Assembly (NCBI GenBank): GCA_949752745.1
Contig: OX457025.1
Span: 48,225,601 to 48,289,600 of the forward strand
DNA: 64,000 nt
Source of the DNA: Protula sp. h YS-2021
Taxonomy: Eukaryota > Annelida > Polychaeta > Sabellida > Serpulidae
Reading direction: 5' to 3'
In this document: piece by piece, positions 43,901 through 57,989 of the stretch
Position numbering within the stretch: the first letter of the stretch is position 1
How the letters are laid out: every line of letters begins with the position of its first letter
The notes under the pieces: generated by a model
Databases searched by the model: none
Told to the model about the DNA's origin: nothing
The model's input: only the letters and a program-made list of their open reading frames with translations
Translations under genes and position numbers: made by a program

Positions 43901-45239
43901 TTTCCTATGTAGAATCACCCCCTTTTTTCGTCAATCTGAAGACGCAATACAATTTTTTGTACCATAACTAAACATGTTTGTTTTATGTTAAATGTGCAAT
44001 CTGCTACTTAAACACACAAAGGAGTTGTCAATTGCCTATAGTCAATTGTAATCGATGAGGTGTTGACAACGATGATCCAACTCCAACACCATCTCATTCC
44101 TAGGCCAATATGGCAGCAGATTTTTGCGGTTGCACTATTTTCAACTTCACTGACAAAACTGTGATACTGAGTGTGCAACTGACGTTAGAAGAAAGCTCTG
44201 GCATTTGGAATAAAGGGTAAAAAGTAGAGTGGTACTAGAAAGTTCTTAGTACCAAAGTCAGGTCCTAAAAACTAAAGAAAAATTGTGTGGAAATATGAGC
44301 TTAGTAACATTAGTGATATGTCTTGTTTGTGGGCAATGTATTTTCTTTCAAATGTTTTAACAGAGTTCACATAAGATTATAATCCACAAACTACTGTAAA
44401 ATATCGTTGACCTATATTCTGCAGCAGCACAATGAGACTGAAAAGTAATCCCTAAAAAAGAATGTCACATTTATAATTTAAGCTCTATTTTTTTATTCAA
44501 AGCTTCCACGGCACTACCACTGAAAAATTATTATCCTCGTTTAACATAAGGCTAAAATTCTCGTTGGATAAAAATTGCGCAATATAAATCCTTCACTGAC
44601 ACCGACAGCGTTCTGCTTTTAATCAAACACACTTTTATTAAAATCGTTTAAACTTTCTTTTAATTTTTCATTTTCAATTTTTCCTTGTCATATATTACTG
44701 TGAAATTAATGTAAAAACACGTGCACCCTTTGGGAAGCGCATGAGAATGACTGAAATATGGAAGCAGTAGATTACTTTTCGCACTTTCTTTACAAGGTTG
44801 CTGCAATCGCGTGCAAGACTCCATAGGCAGCTTTTGTAGAAACTTTAGTGTTAAGCAATAATTGCAAATTTTTTTATCACAGCCACAGAGTGGCCAGCTA
44901 ATGCCACGAAAGAATGTTCTACGCCAACTTTCTACTTTTTGTCATGTACCCACTAATTTGTCTTCTAGATTTGTCTTCTAGATTTGTCTGTCCTATCAGA
45001 TTTGTCCCAGTTGTCGCGTACTTTTAATCAGATAGACTACTCGTTTGAATTTATGGACACACAATAATCAACTTCAATCCAGAAATCTAGTTTAACTGTA
45101 ATCTAAAACCATGCACAAATGTTAATCTAATAAGAAGGTATTCAGACTGATCTATCACAAAATAGTTTGGTGTATGGTTAGTTATGCGCATACACGAACA
45201 AATAGGCATAGCATTTCATAACACAAAATTTCACACCGA

Positions 45240-45430
45240 TTATGCCTGGGCGTAATTTCTCAGTAAGTACACCGTCGGAAAACGACGTCAGTTGGGTAAA
45301 TTCGGTTGGAAAACGAAGTCTAATCGGCGTCGGTATCTCTTGTCGATAGTTAAAAACTGACGTTCCATCGATGTTGTCATTGCTCACCGAAAATGACATT
45401 TTGACAGATTGCTTCGAAAACAGGCGAGCA
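45240..45430. repeat. Relic of the ACGTCGG MITE family
   Basis: CCGTCGGAAAACGACGTCAG, GTTGTCATTGCTCACCGAAA and ATGACATTTTG align with inner parts of the 39305 MITE (ATCGCTCACCGGAAATGGAA). Confidence 0.5.
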
Positions 45431-45764
45431 GAATGATTAAAATGTGGGTATTTAAGTAGTGAAGAAATTTCTTTTGAAAAAAGTTATTAATATAGACTTT
45501 ATAATATCCTCCTGTTACGGATGACACAAGGATATATTAACAATGGGATGACCAAGACACTTTGTAATTGTTAAATTGTAAACGGCGATCAGTCAATGTG
45601 TAGATTTAGATTAGTATTTTCTGACTTGTAATGAACGTCTCTCCGATGTGCCAACTCTTCGAGTTCCATGACCAACTGAACGGCATGCTGATCAGATGTC
45701 GGGTGTGATGTCCATAGGTCGTTTCACAATGTTTACTGGACAGGCACATACCACACCCCCTCTG

Positions 45765-45786
45765 TCTCTCTCTCTCTCTTTCTCTT

Positions 45787-45838
<52 letters not shown>
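45765..45838. repeat. (TC)n microsatellite
   Basis: TC run with TTTC interruptions. Confidence 0.98.
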
Positions 45839-45841
<3 letters not shown>

Positions 45842-46129
45842 ATACGAAAATATGGCGATTGTCAAATAATACAAGATATGAGTAATTGTGAAATTTTAAA
45901 ATGTCCATTTCTGCAGTTATGACTGAATTGTGTTTTCCATTTGTGTTTCCTGTTAAAAAGCAACGGTCCGATTGGAACATACCATTTAGCACCATTGCTT
46001 ACTTACCAGTCAGTAAAGCAACAGTTCAAATCTTGTGGCTTTGATATGTTTTTAATTTAGCAAAATTGCGGATAGACTTTGTATCGAAATTATTGAAAGA
46101 TCGAAAAATATTTCAGTTATTTCTTTTTA

Positions 46130-46235
46130 CGTCTAATGGGTATAATGGTTGGTTTGAAGAGCTTGAATGAGTACATTATAGTAATCGGAAGGTCAAGAGT
46201 TCTATCCCACTCGATGAAATGGCATTGTGATGATA
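46130..46235 (+). repeat. tRNA-derived SINE-like fragment
   Basis: TATAATGGTTGGTTTGAAGA resembles a tRNA D-arm/A box. AAGGTCAAGAGTTCTATCCC + ACTCGATG resembles a B box and T-arm. It is too diverged to fold as a tRNA gene and lies about 120 bp before the relaxin-like exon 2. Confidence 0.45.
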
Positions 46236-46356
46236 GAAGAGAACTCGTCGCAATCCGATTCCGGTAACCAAAGCAATCCGATGGCAGAAATCCTGTAGTG
46301 TAGATTCAACAGACTTATTATCGCTCACTTGCTATTTACTGGTTCTTATTTTTAAG

Positions 46357-46637
46357 GTCAAGTCAGGCAGATTTCACATCGGAAGGCGCAAAAAAGTATT
46401 CCGCGGTGGGCAAGAAACCAAAAGCTCGTTAAGTATCTTCTGCTCTCCTTGTCACATCGGCAATACAGCAGAAAACCACAAGCCCAGTTAGTCTACCTAG
46501 TGTCAGAAAGTCAACCTGGAGTTGAACACAGAAGACGGTTGGTTGCGAGGGGAAAGCGAGGCGTTTCTTTGCGCAATCTCGCCAACGAGTGTTGTTCTAC
46601 TGGGTGCACGATGCAAGCACTTTCTTGGTTATGTTAG
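46357..46637 (+). CDS. Relaxin/insulin-like peptide precursor, exon 2 (C-peptide + A chain)
   Basis: This is the second coding exon of the hormone precursor begun at 38779. The acceptor is a pyrimidine-rich tract ending TTTTTAAG|GT. It restores the frame after the phase-1 donor and gives an open reading frame to TAG at 46635-46637. Residues 77-142 are a basic C-peptide rich in Arg and Lys. GKR at 142-144 is a furin-type site. The A chain (residues 145-169) ends in ECCSTGCTMQALSWLC, exactly CC-x3-C-x8-C, and stops on the last Cys as relaxin-3 and starfish gonad-stimulating peptide A chains do. B and A chains would pair through the canonical three disulfides after C-peptide removal. The exon boundary at 46356 is inferred: nearby AGs at 46365/46366 and 46370 give the wrong phase. 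Total precursor is 169 residues. A possible poly(A) signal AATAAA lies at 46823. Confidence 0.88.
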
Positions 46638-46822
46638 GGTTAACTGAAGAACTGAGAATACCTAGAACAGATAACTCAATCAGCTCAGTTAACTATTCAG
46701 TAATCAGAGGAAAATATTTTTAAGAAATATTTCGAGATCTCCTAAAGAGAAAAATTTATGTTTAAAAACAGAAGGGGAACTAACACTGCTCCCAATGCCC
46801 AGGACAGGTCCATTAAATATAA

Positions 46823-46828
46823 AATAAA
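46823..46828 (+). promoter_or_regulatory. Candidate poly(A) signal of the relaxin-like gene
   Basis: AATAAA lies 186 bases after the TAG stop of exon 2, in AT-rich DNA with no competing gene. It is a plausible 3' end signal, but the motif is common by chance in this composition. Confidence 0.35.
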
Positions 46829-47094
46829 TAAACAGGGTCGACCAAACCTGAAAATTTCGAGTAAAATGTATTTAGGTATAAAAATTGAGCGAAAAAAAAT
46901 ATTTACCCCGTGTGCAGAAAGAACCGAAATTGCTTCTGGGAATGGATTGATTTAAAAATTTAGGGGAGTTAACCTTGTTTCTGCGATCTTGTGCTACCAG
47001 ACATAGACAGAGGTGGAGTGTTAACGTGGTTCGAGAATGCATTTTTTTTATGACTAAGCCCTGTCCAACATTTTGTGATGATCACTGAATATTT

Positions 47095-47150
47095 CTTGAG
47101 TTATTCTGTTAACAAAAACAAAAAACAAAAAACAAAAAAAAAACAAAAAA
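47095..47150. repeat. (AAAAAC)n tract
   Basis: ACAAAAAACAAAAAACAAAA-type run. Confidence 0.95.
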
Positions 47151-50100
47151 AACTGGAGCTGAAAACCTGCGATGATTGCAGGTGGTCGTTTAACTTTTTC
47201 TCAGTTCTGAGCTAATTTTCGTATGATTAATATGTGTTTAAAAATTCCATGCATACTGGAGGATGGCGGCCATTGTGACCTTGGAATTGCGTCCTGATCA
47301 AAATAAAGCTGACATGTGTCAATCCATTTTCATATTTCTCGTATTTCTCGCATCCTTATACATACGTATAACCGACGTATAGCCGACGGTTGGTAAAGTA
47401 TTGGCTATGCGTCGAACAGATGCATAAAAAACTTCGTCGGAAAATATGCGCATAAACGACTAATAAACGATGAGCAAAACAGATAAAACATGCCTATATT
47501 GCTGACGCGTTTTATATGCATATCCGACGTCGAACAATTTGCAGGGATAATTGCAATTATAAATACTTGCTATTATTACAAAAATGTCACACCAGTTTGT
47601 TGACGATTTATGTATCAGTGACGTATCTAATTACGGCCAGGTTTAGTTTAGCATATATTCTTTTGGCTAAGACGTTACTAATGGGTCTGGGCCTGTCGAG
47701 GACACATCTTTGCCATTGATGCCACATGTACGGTTTAAAGTTCATGTTTTGCATTTAATGTTGAGATCATGGAAATCGTAAATTATTCAGAAACAGCAAA
47801 TTCCAGTACCAGGGGCTTACCAAACTCCAGATGGTCCACATTGACTGGTTGAAGAGAGAGGCTTCTAACAAACTCTTTATCACACAGATACTGACTGACG
47901 TCGCTCACATAACTTCCCACCAAGAACTTTTATACATAGAAAATACAGACTACATTAACTTTTAATTATAAATCGTTCTTGTTTGCTTTGCTAAGGAATA
48001 ATTTGCAGTCTCACATCTCCATATGTATATTTAATGCTGTAATTATTTGATTTTTTCCCATTTACATTCTCTAACTAGAGTGGTAGATTATATTCATCGG
48101 AGCCTTAATAAACAAGAAGTTGTTTTCCTTGCGACGCTGGTCCATGGTGCAGTGCTCGATACTGTCAATCACTGTCAGTCACGCGTTTGCAGCGTGGCCT
48201 AAATTAAATCTGAAACAAATAACATAGCTCTTTAACTAGCTTACATCATATTTAAATGAACGTGTCTGGAGGATAATGTATTATCCAAACTTGGTTTTCC
48301 ACAAGAATCCGGCCTTGGACAAGAGAAATACATAATTTTCAACAAAGAATTTTGTTTCGAATAACCTATCGTCGGTAGAGCAGCCAAAAAATGCTGTAAA
48401 TGACATTTTACAGTGAAGCAACTATCGGTATTTCAATAAAACGTCATGGTACGTGAGAAAAGGAGTAAATCGTGCACTGTACACAAGATTATCGTGTTAG
48501 TCTAGCCTCCAAGAGACTCTTTAATGTCTAAACTTTGTCTAAAATTTGTGGGTTATTTTTCAGTGGCGGTTGGTAGCCATTTTCAATTTTGCTAATGGTC
48601 CCAAAATCAAGTTCGAGTGAAATTTTCCGATAGCTAACATATGTCTAAAATGGTGGCGATGCCTAAAGTTATTTATGAGTTCCCCTTTTTCAGGAAAGTG
48701 TGAGAAAAGTACGCCTCGGTGCTAATTTGAATATCCTGTTGATTAACTCCGACCATGCTTTTCAACTAGTTAATCGTTAACTACTCGGTTGCATTACTAC
48801 AACTGCTTTATAATAGCCGTAACCTTAAATATTGTTTCAAAAATTTTGAAGGACCAACTTGCCTGCGTCTGTTTTCTCGCCAGATTTAATTTTGATCAGC
48901 CCAAAATACTCGTAAAACCCGCCCGTGTGCTACCAGTTAGATAATGGAATAAATTACATAATATTCGAAGCAGATCAAGAATAGTTTCTGCTTTGCTTAG
49001 AACACCTTATCATTATTTATTTTTTACTGTGATACAGGTTTTTTATTTAAAATAAGTTTACCCATATATAAGCAAAACATTACAAAGCATGTAATTTATC
49101 CAAGCAAATTAACAGAAATTACAAAAGACGACCAAACAGATGGGAAGCATCCCGGATGTTCACATGATGTTTTATGAGTTGTGAAGAACTTATGGCCAGT
49201 TAGATAACATTTGACAGCTGTAACATTTATCAAATCTGCATTGTAAAATGCGATCTTTGCAATTATAACAAACGAGTTCACCCTAACTATGTGTTTTACC
49301 AAGCTAAGAGTTTTCATTTGATTTCAGATACTTTCAATTTAATTGCAACAAACTTTTGTATGCATTGTGTGGTATTGCTTGTGGATTTAAATACAACCAA
49401 TGGCGATAACAGTGTAGAAATCATAGTGAATTGCAGACTTTATTTCAGTGCATTTCAGTTACGCTACTTTGTCCAAACATAGCTTACCCGCAATGGTCTT
49501 TTAAAAACTGTCGATTTTTTATATAACTATAAAAAGCACAAAAGCCGAACATATATATAGGTATATGAAATTCGTAATACAAATCTGAGTTACAATTGGG
49601 ATGTGCTATATAATGTTACTATAGCGTGAATGTGAAACATGCCAGGAATAAGAGGTGTAGTTATAAATCATACCATCACATATATTAAGCATTTTGTCTC
49701 CGAAACTGATCGCAGGTCTAATAATTTTTTTGCTTTCTCTTTTGTTTTTCTTTCCAGATAACAGATTCACTTTCTGTACTTCGCCACGAATGGTGAACTG
49801 CAAATAATATTTATACAAATGCGGAGATAGCAAAAGGTCGAAATGAATCTTTTATGAATAAGAACTGTAAAATGCTTAGCAGCACATCTGGAGACATCTT
49901 CACTGGCCTTGGTTTCATTGAAATCTTTCCCTTCCTCAAAATATCAATGAGAAAACTATCTTTTGGAATATACTGATGTCAAATTCGTATACTTGTGCAA
50001 TGAGGCACATTTATCTCAGTAATATCGGTTAGTTTTGTTTGTTTTTTCGAAACAAATACAAAGATATTCTTCCAGTAGAAACTACACTAACAAAAACACA

Positions 50101-50875
50101 TTATGATAAACAGTCAGTGGATGGAAAGAGCTACATTGTGCACACAATTTGTGTTCTACAATAAAATTCTATGTAGAAATAGTCGAAACTGACACAAACA
50201 CGACATTTTCAATTCACTGCTAAAACATGATTTATTTCCATTGATATGAATAATAATTAAGAAATTTAAGCCACATTTACGTGTATGCCACATGGTTTTT
50301 GCAAAACTGGATGAAAGTCAATACCCAAAGCCGTAAAAAATAAATTAAAACCTGCCATAAGTTGTTTCTATTTATTCAACTGATACAGTAAAAATAAAAT
50401 ATGTTTTGTGCAATTCCTGTTTGTTCAGTTTTACTCTTTATGTACCATCCTTTAAAAAATTATATAAACTTTTTAAATGTTCTAATATATGTGACAATAA
50501 GACACTTATATGGACTGGACTATCTTAGTCATTCTCACCTTATCTGTTCTAAACGCAGCTTATCTCTCTATTTTCTGGCTAAACCGTCGGATCCAAACAA
50601 TGATCTGCTCATCAGATTTTCTAGCTAGATGACAAAGACCTCATATGGCTATCAGTCTATCAGCTACAAAACCATTCTCCTACTATTACACTGTGGTTGA
50701 TACGAATGCACGATATTGATTTCAAAGAAATGAACACATTGTATTTTACCACCTTTCCAGAGTGGCACGATGGTCACATGATTTTCAGTCTTTTAAAACA
50801 TCTATATTTATGGTTCAAGTAAAGGCAAACTTAATTAAGTGAACAAAATTCAAACAAAAAAAGACGCTAAAATGC
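47150..50875. other. No gene seen
   Basis: About 3.7 kb of AT-rich DNA. 47360-47540 has several CCGACGTATAGCCGACGG-like words that may be an old MITE relic. The minus frame 49096-49317 has a Cys/His arrangement (CYLTGHKFFTTHKTSCEHPG) with no further support. Confidence 0.45.
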
Positions 50876-50879
50876 CTAA

Positions 50880-51155
50880 ACGCAAGGATAATTGAAAACG
50901 GCAAGTAACTGGTGTGCTTCATATTGGCATGCTACAAGCGATAGTAGCCAGAACAAGCCAGGTGGTTGCATCAACAATTTGTCATCTTCAACAATGTCAA
51001 CAAGAGACGGGCTACGTAGGAAGCCACCTTCAACTGGGTCAACCTAGGGTAGCAAGGTTGGAGCAGCATGGAGCTATCCGAACACTGCATCTATGCGATC
51101 TTTTCGGGTCTTCAGTAGCAAATGCATTAGTAATAAAAAGGCAGATCCAATAAAC
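50880..51155 (+). mobile_element. Tc1-like transposase N-terminal relic
   Basis: The plus frame has LHIGMLQAIVARTSQVVAST, ICHLQQCQQETGYV, LQLGQPRVARLEQHGAIRTL and HLCDLF. This follows the Tc1 family order: first helix-turn-helix, then GRPR-like hook (GQPR), then the second DNA-binding domain. The sequence stops at 51153 and no DDE domain follows, so it is a truncated relic. Confidence 0.7.
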
Positions 51156-51159
51156 GTAT

Positions 51160-51890
51160 TATAAAAAGGCTGTATTAAATCTGCTATGTGGGCATGGAAT
51201 AATGCTCTGACGAGCCTACTTCGAACCAGCGTTAAACTAAAAGCGCAATGTTTATGTTTGTCATTCGTAATTGGAGATAAATCATTATGTCAATGCCATG
51301 GACTGATTTTTTGTATATTTTTAGCTAATACCTGTTTGCTATGTTTGTGTCAAAATTTTAGAAAGGTATGGTGAATACTTCTTCAGATATAACAGCTTAC
51401 AATGATCTCCATTTTAGCATTCACGCCTCTTTAAAGTAAATATGACCTTTGCTTTTAAGATGGATATCTTCATAATCTCGTGCAGAATTTTAAATAAAAT
51501 GTAACTGTTTTATTAATATTTTTCACCTAAGGGTGTTATTTGTGTTATTCATGAATGAAAACAACACAATAACATGCATGCTTAAAATTGCAAATAAATC
51601 AACACTGAAGGGCTCCCACCATGTTTCATCCAGCTAGCTCGTAAACGGGAGATATGCTTGAGAATAGATTAGCTATATGATGCCTTTGTCATCTAGCTAG
51701 GAAACCTGATGAACAGGTAATTCTTCTTGTGGTATTGTGTGTTCGTTTTTATGTTTTGACGCTCTCATAATTTAAAATCTTAATTTTTACAACGAATGAA
51801 ATTTTTGCAAATAAAAACTTCGTTTGTTTGTTTTTTTTTTTGCATTTTTTTTATTCTTGACTTTATTAAACTTATGTTTTATTTATGATC
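51160..51890. other. No gene seen
   Basis: No continuation of the Tc1 transposase could be read in any frame. Confidence 0.5.
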
Positions 51891-51894
51891 ACCA

Positions 51895-52065
51895 CCAACC
51901 AAATTATTAAAGAGCACTTAGAACGATTAACAATTAAAAACGAATTTGATGAGAGTGATAGTGAAGAGCGTCCACCATACCCCTTCTTGAAATATCTGTT
52001 CCTCGGTCAAATCAAACCAACTAGCAATATGAATAGGAACTCCTTTTTTAGCTAGCCAACAAAAG
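51895..52065 (+). CDS. Hypothetical 56-residue ORF
   Basis: ATG at 51895 opens a short frame with EHLERLTIKNEFDESDSEER, then PPYPFLKYLFLGQIKP and a TAG. The acidic Ser/Asp patch and low stop content are mildly suggestive of coding. There is no homology that I recognise and no promoter, so it may be chance. Confidence 0.15.
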
Positions 52066-54384
52066 GGAGTAACCGACCATTCCTAAAACGTCTAATGGTG
52101 TACAACGGAATATACCTACTCATGCGTATTCTCCTTGTTGCTCATCTAAACTACTCAACTCTGCTTACGCTTACCGACTATCTTACATTGTGAAATTGTC
52201 ACTGCTTTTACCAGTCAAAAGTTTGAAGGAAAGTGTTGTAAAAGCTGAGAATCTTTGCTTTCGACTACGGTAGTGTGGCATTGATAATCTGCTTATCAAG
52301 TAGAACAGTCCGGATTAGGGAATAGCCAGATGGATGTATATGAACAAACTGACTCACAGGCTCGAAGGCTTCTGAGCTGATTGAATGAAGAAGATAGTTA
52401 CCAAAAGAACCAATGGTCGTGGAAGCATATATGAAAGTCTGTAGCCCACTTTAAACTTACCTAAGTCAAATCATCAGGTCATTTTTATGTTTATGTTACA
52501 TTAACCAAAAATCGCGAACTGTTGAAATTGTCAACATATTTTCAGGGATTCAAACTCTTTCAAATATGGCAAACTGAACTTTTTGGAATGCTTTAAGACC
52601 TGTTAGGTAATAATAGTAAGTTTCATGCTCACTTAAGAATTACAAATAAAATCCAGCTTTGAATTTTATCATAAAAACTTACTTTGTACTTTGCTATAGG
52701 AAGAGTGTTGACAGTCTTCAAAAACTGATTCATTGTCTTGCTCTGTCTTGCTCTGTAACTGTATTTGCCTATAGTTAGTAAAATTTGACTTTCTTATTTA
52801 TCCATCTAAAGTGTTAAATACAAATGACATCAGTTTTACCTGTTGTTAAATTGCTCTCTTTGGAACTCCATCCCAAAATCCCAATACCCAGACTGTTATC
52901 CCAAAATCATTGGCATTTCTCACCTTTTATGCATTTTATATACATATTGAAAACATGTTACACAGAAAAGGATGACGTTTTCCCACCTTTAAAACTAAAT
53001 TCAAAGCCAAGTAAACTTATCTACATTTCAAATTTTGCCTTAAACTAGAATGTAATTTAGCATAGAAAACATGTCGGAATATACATTGTTTCCTAAAATA
53101 AAAAAAAATCAACATTTGTGTATATACACTAGGAAATATAATTTAATCCAGGCTGGGCAGACTGGGGACCATCATTAATAAAGGATCTCTGAGGGAAGAA
53201 TGTGATGTGATAGCCTGTTCATTAAACCGAAAATCCAGAATTAGAGGAGAGATAGAAGGGTGTATGTATCACCTAAGAAAGAAGAAACCATATTTTCTTC
53301 AATATAACTGTAGAAGCAGCTCATCCTAATACTGAATTTAATAATAAAAGGAAACATTTACCGGAGACTGGATAGTTGTTCGTGTAGCTAGTAGCAAAAA
53401 CTAACTGCGTGAAGCTAATTTGACATTGCTAAAGGCTATTAAAACATGTCGATGGCATGAAAAGACACAACAAAACTGTGAACGAAGTCGCGGAAGTGAA
53501 GTTAATCAAGGAAGACAATTTCAAGTCACACGCTGTGAAACTAAACAAACGAACTGTTAGCATTGATACCAATCATCAACCCAGACGTTATGTGAGGCAA
53601 CAAGCTCTCATCGTACAAGCTAGACAACAACACCGCCTTCAATATTCCAAGTAGCGCATTCCTATAACCGCTGCAGCAGTTATGCAGTATGCAAAAACTC
53701 ATTTACAGGGGTGTTCATAAACTTGGAAAGTTGTAGATAAGTGTTACAATGTGTTTTTGTAATGATACTGTTAAGGCTCTACAGTTTGTAAAGCTTTGTA
53801 ATTGAAACTCTTGAAGTAACAATTGATTTCGAATGATAGGATGATGTTTCTTGTTGCTGTGCATGTAGATAGTAGCCCTTGGAAAAAACTATGAATTAGT
53901 TAGGTTGTTGAAAAATCTGTTGCTAAATCCTGATGAAAAGTTTAAGTTAGTATTCTATAACCATGCTGATATTGAAACCCCAGGTGTATTATCTCGTCCT
54001 AACCCTTCTTCCCCTCTCCCTGCCCCCTAAAACTTTATATCTGCATGATGTCCCGAAATCACAATTCATCAAGCAGGATCCTAATTACCTCAGATCGGTA
54101 CGGCTATCAACTCCAAACGTTTAAAGCTGAAAAACATACCACAAGATATCTGAAACAACTACAACGATCTGTTCTGCGTCGTTTACTCTCAATTTCAGAC
54201 AAAGAAAAGCAAGACCCAAATACAACCTGTCATTAGACCGCCTCAGGGGGTCCCAGAACAGAATCGTCATAAAGATCAACGAACAGACATAATGAATGTC
54301 TTTGATGTTGCACTTTACTCAATAGTTGAATGAAATGTCTTTCAGTTAAGTTTCTCACTTTATGGCTTTATTTTTGTCTCCGTC

Positions 54385-54417
<33 letters not shown>

Positions 54418-56085
54418 AACTGGTAAGCCTAAAACGTATCGCTTATATGCTAGTGGTTAGGTGATAATGCCATCTGGGGAAAAACGCAAGAAAAATTAAA
54501 CCCAAATTCTTTTCAGACGTTTTTTAAAATTAATGTAGTTGTATTAAAATTCTACGTAGCACAGTTTTTACAATTTACCCTGGTAAACATTCCGGCTATT
54601 GTGACACTGATCCAACAACATCGTAACATGGGTATGATTTTTGTAACTTGTCAGAACAATAGATCAATGCCAAATCAACGACATTGAAAAACTCTGAATA
54701 AAAAATCAGCTTTGAGAATACGTCCAGATTCAAACTAAACATCAGTTACTCCCCAAAATATAAGCCATGACAGGTCGTGAAAATCATGACAATAATTTAC
54801 ACATATCCTACGTTAATGGATATACCAAGGGTATGTCGTTCTCCCGATGTTAAAGCAAAGCCTCTTGTGGGCAGACATTGTGGACTTCTTTAACCAAAAA
54901 AACCCAACATTTGACGAACGTCAAAATGTCCACTTGGATGAATAAGTATACGTCATAAGCAGTAATATAGCGTCAAATCATAATAAGTGAACTGATCTCC
55001 CCTGGAGTGTACAACGTTTAATTTTAGCAGTTGTTTTGGGAAGTGTAATCTAGAACCTGATAAAAACATTTAGAAATAAATTTTAGCCTTTTAGCCTCGA
55101 CTTTGCTGATAAAACACTAAAATCTTACAATATTACAGCAACAAGCACCCAAAATGAGGCTCAAATCGTGGTTTCTTTCTAACCGTTTCAAACATATCCT
55201 TTTCTCCAGTTTTGGCTAAATCAGCCAGTTTAGCCAAATTAATTAAACTGGACAAGATCTAAATTCATCAAAATAAAATATTTATACCTCATATTAGTAG
55301 TAAAATTTTTAAAGTTCAGAAAAAACATGTGCAAATCGTTGTACGTTTAATCGTTTCTGTCACGTTTTAGATCGCCATCAGCCTGGTCTAGTCACATCAG
55401 TGAGGGGTATCCCTCGTCTGTATGTATGTACCTAAAGTTTTACCTAATATGCTTCTTTTCCTACAATTATGATCAGGTTTTTTTTAAATTTTTGGTTCAA
55501 TTTTTGGTCGGAAACGCTGCACCCAGGTTTCATATCAAAAGCTAGCATATGCACTGTGCAAACTTCTAGTGAGCAATTAGTCGTCATCCTTTCTTTTAAT
55601 GTGTTGTTTTGGAGGGGCTAGTTATCAAAATATTTCTTTGGAATGATGTACGATTCAGTAGACTCCATTTCCGCATTATTTGTATACACAGTTGCAGATT
55701 TAATCTACTTATGTGGTGAGCGTAAGCTTGACAGCAAACTGAGTTAAGAGTAATGAATTCTGAAATACATTTGTAAGAAATAGAATTTTACTGTTGTTAT
55801 ATAATAAAGAACTTAGCAACATGATAACATAACAGCAAGGCGTTTTGCTGAAATTTTCTTAAACGCAAAAACGCCTCAGTGTCCAAACGACCATACAACG
55901 ATTTTCAAGTATGACAACACGCCGTCATGTCGCTGAAATTTGTACAAATTTTGTTGCGCGATAATCATATCCTGACATATTGAGTCATGAATACGTTTGG
56001 AAATTCAAGTTCGTACGTTCCCGCAAAAAACCAACATCGTTGAATATATAATGTCTTACTTATAAACAAAATATAAACATTTCCT
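52066..56085. other. No gene seen
   Basis: About 4 kb without a supportable gene. Short basic frames at 53457-53654 and 54045-54236 are unrecognised. A (TCTG)n/(TC)n microsatellite lies at 54380-54417. An imperfect palindrome, CAGTTTAGCCAAATTAATTA + AACTG, lies near 55219. Confidence 0.5.
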
Positions 56086-56088
56086 GCG

Positions 56089-56090
<2 letters not shown>

Positions 56091-56180
<90 letters not shown>
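56091..56180. repeat. (TA)n microsatellite
   Basis: About 45 TA units. Confidence 0.98.
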
Positions 56181-56185
<5 letters not shown>

Positions 56186-56269
56186 GATTTCAAGCCGTCC
56201 TGTGAACACGAAAATAAACACGCAGGTGGGATTTTTATAAATTTCTTGTACCGCCAATGTTTAATTAAT

Positions 56270-56350
56270 ATATTTACAATTATTTAACATCAATACAATT
56301 ACGCAACATCAGTACAATTACGTAACATCAATCCAATTACGTAACATCAA
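56270..56350. repeat. ~22-bp tandem repeat
   Basis: ACATCAATACAATTACG + CA / TA units repeated about four times. Confidence 0.85.
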
Positions 56351-56693
56351 TAATTGATAGATGTAAAACAATAAAGAAGAATTACATCACACATATTTAT
56401 AAGAAAGAAAAAATATAATTCACTGATCCAAAATTTGTCTGGGGGTCAAACAAATTGAAATCCCCCACCGTAACAAAACAATATATGGAGGCGATGGGGC
56501 GGAGGAGGGATTTAAACAAATTTATTTCTTAGCTTAATTATATAAAATGTGTTACACGCGAGGAGAGTAAAATGAATGAGGTTGCTGAATGCTTAACAGC
56601 TACCCTCATTGAGTACAGATAATTTTAGACCAATCAAATCAGAGGGACGGCTTATTCATAAATCCGTCTAGGTCAGTGGGCGGACCTAAACGG

Positions 56694-56796
<103 letters not shown>

Positions 56797-56799
56797 CGA

Positions 56800-57985
56800 T
56801 AAGTTTGGGGAAAGGCAGTTGTTCTATTAATATTACTTCTTAAATGTTGTGCGTGATCCAGTCTTATCAAATCTCGATACGGAGCTGCCTTTTATTTTCG
56901 TTTCTGTTATACTAAAATTGTTTTGGCAATCCTTGTATACACTAATAGGTTTCTTGAAGGAAGTCCGTTTGTTTAAATGACAGGTGAATGATAAGTAGAA
57001 GTATTGACTATTATTTTAAATCGAGTATTCCATTGAATTCAAGCAAAGTTAAACAAATGTTTGTATTAACAATCAGTTTGCATTTTTACCAGAATTTTCA
57101 TCGTGTTCAATGTAAGTGAGGTGGAAAGCAGAATATTTAAATGTCACGTACGAAATTTTATCTGGCATTTAAATCAGCGACTAAGTAATCTAAGTAAGTA
57201 TGATGATTTTTTAAAAGGAAAAATATCCATCAACCTAGCTTCGGTTCCATGTTGATATACTGTGTAGTCTGTTATAAACTTGAAGTTGAGCTATGAAACA
57301 CCATTTGTACCGCAATTTTAACTAAATAAAATATCGAGATTTCGGTTGGGTGAGACGAAATTTCTAACTTAATAATGTGCCCCACAATCAAGGAACTGTG
57401 TCATAAACGTACTCCTCCTTCGAAAAAATGCTACAAACGAATAAATTTTAACAATATATGAGACCTGATGAGCTGTATTAGTAAAAAACCTTTCTCTACT
57501 TGCAACATTCAGCAGTAAAAAACATGAAGTCCCTGTAAGATACTATTTTCTTTACCTTAAATACACCCCCAGTTTTTACCCTTATGACATTCCCGATATA
57601 CTCCCTCACCTTCTCAGTATCGATGGTTGGCCAACTCTCTTTTTGATAGTCACACTTTTGCTTTCGTTTCTATTTTTTTTTCTTTTTTGGTAATGCTATC
57701 TCTTGATTGATACATATAACTAAGAGTTGTGGTTTATTCTGAGTATATGAGAAACGTATGAACCCCTCACGCAACATTCCCCCAATCCCCCCTCTAATCT
57801 CCACGTACTCAATTTGCACTGTCCCGTGTATTTACTGTGACCTACTGGAAACTTAATTATCTTTCGTACTGCTGTCTGGTATCTGCACATCTGACTTTGT
57901 TATTATAAAACAGTAATCAATGTAAATCAGGCTGTTGTTGTTTTAAGATGTTAGTGCTTACTTGAAAGGACTCTTACTTGCTTGA
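56800..57985. other. No gene seen
   Basis: AT-rich, no supportable feature. Confidence 0.5.
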
Positions 57986-57989
57986 AACT

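Noticed and set aside
46130..46235. A functional tRNA gene
   Set aside because: A- and B-box-like segments exist but no consistent cloverleaf or acceptor stem. Same for 18205-18345.
49096..49317. Zinc-finger exon on the minus strand
   Set aside because: One loose Cys/His arrangement only, no family spacing and no splice sites in phase.
53457..54236. Two basic 62-65-residue plus frames as exons
   Set aside because: No homology, no matching splice sites and ordinary AT-rich context.
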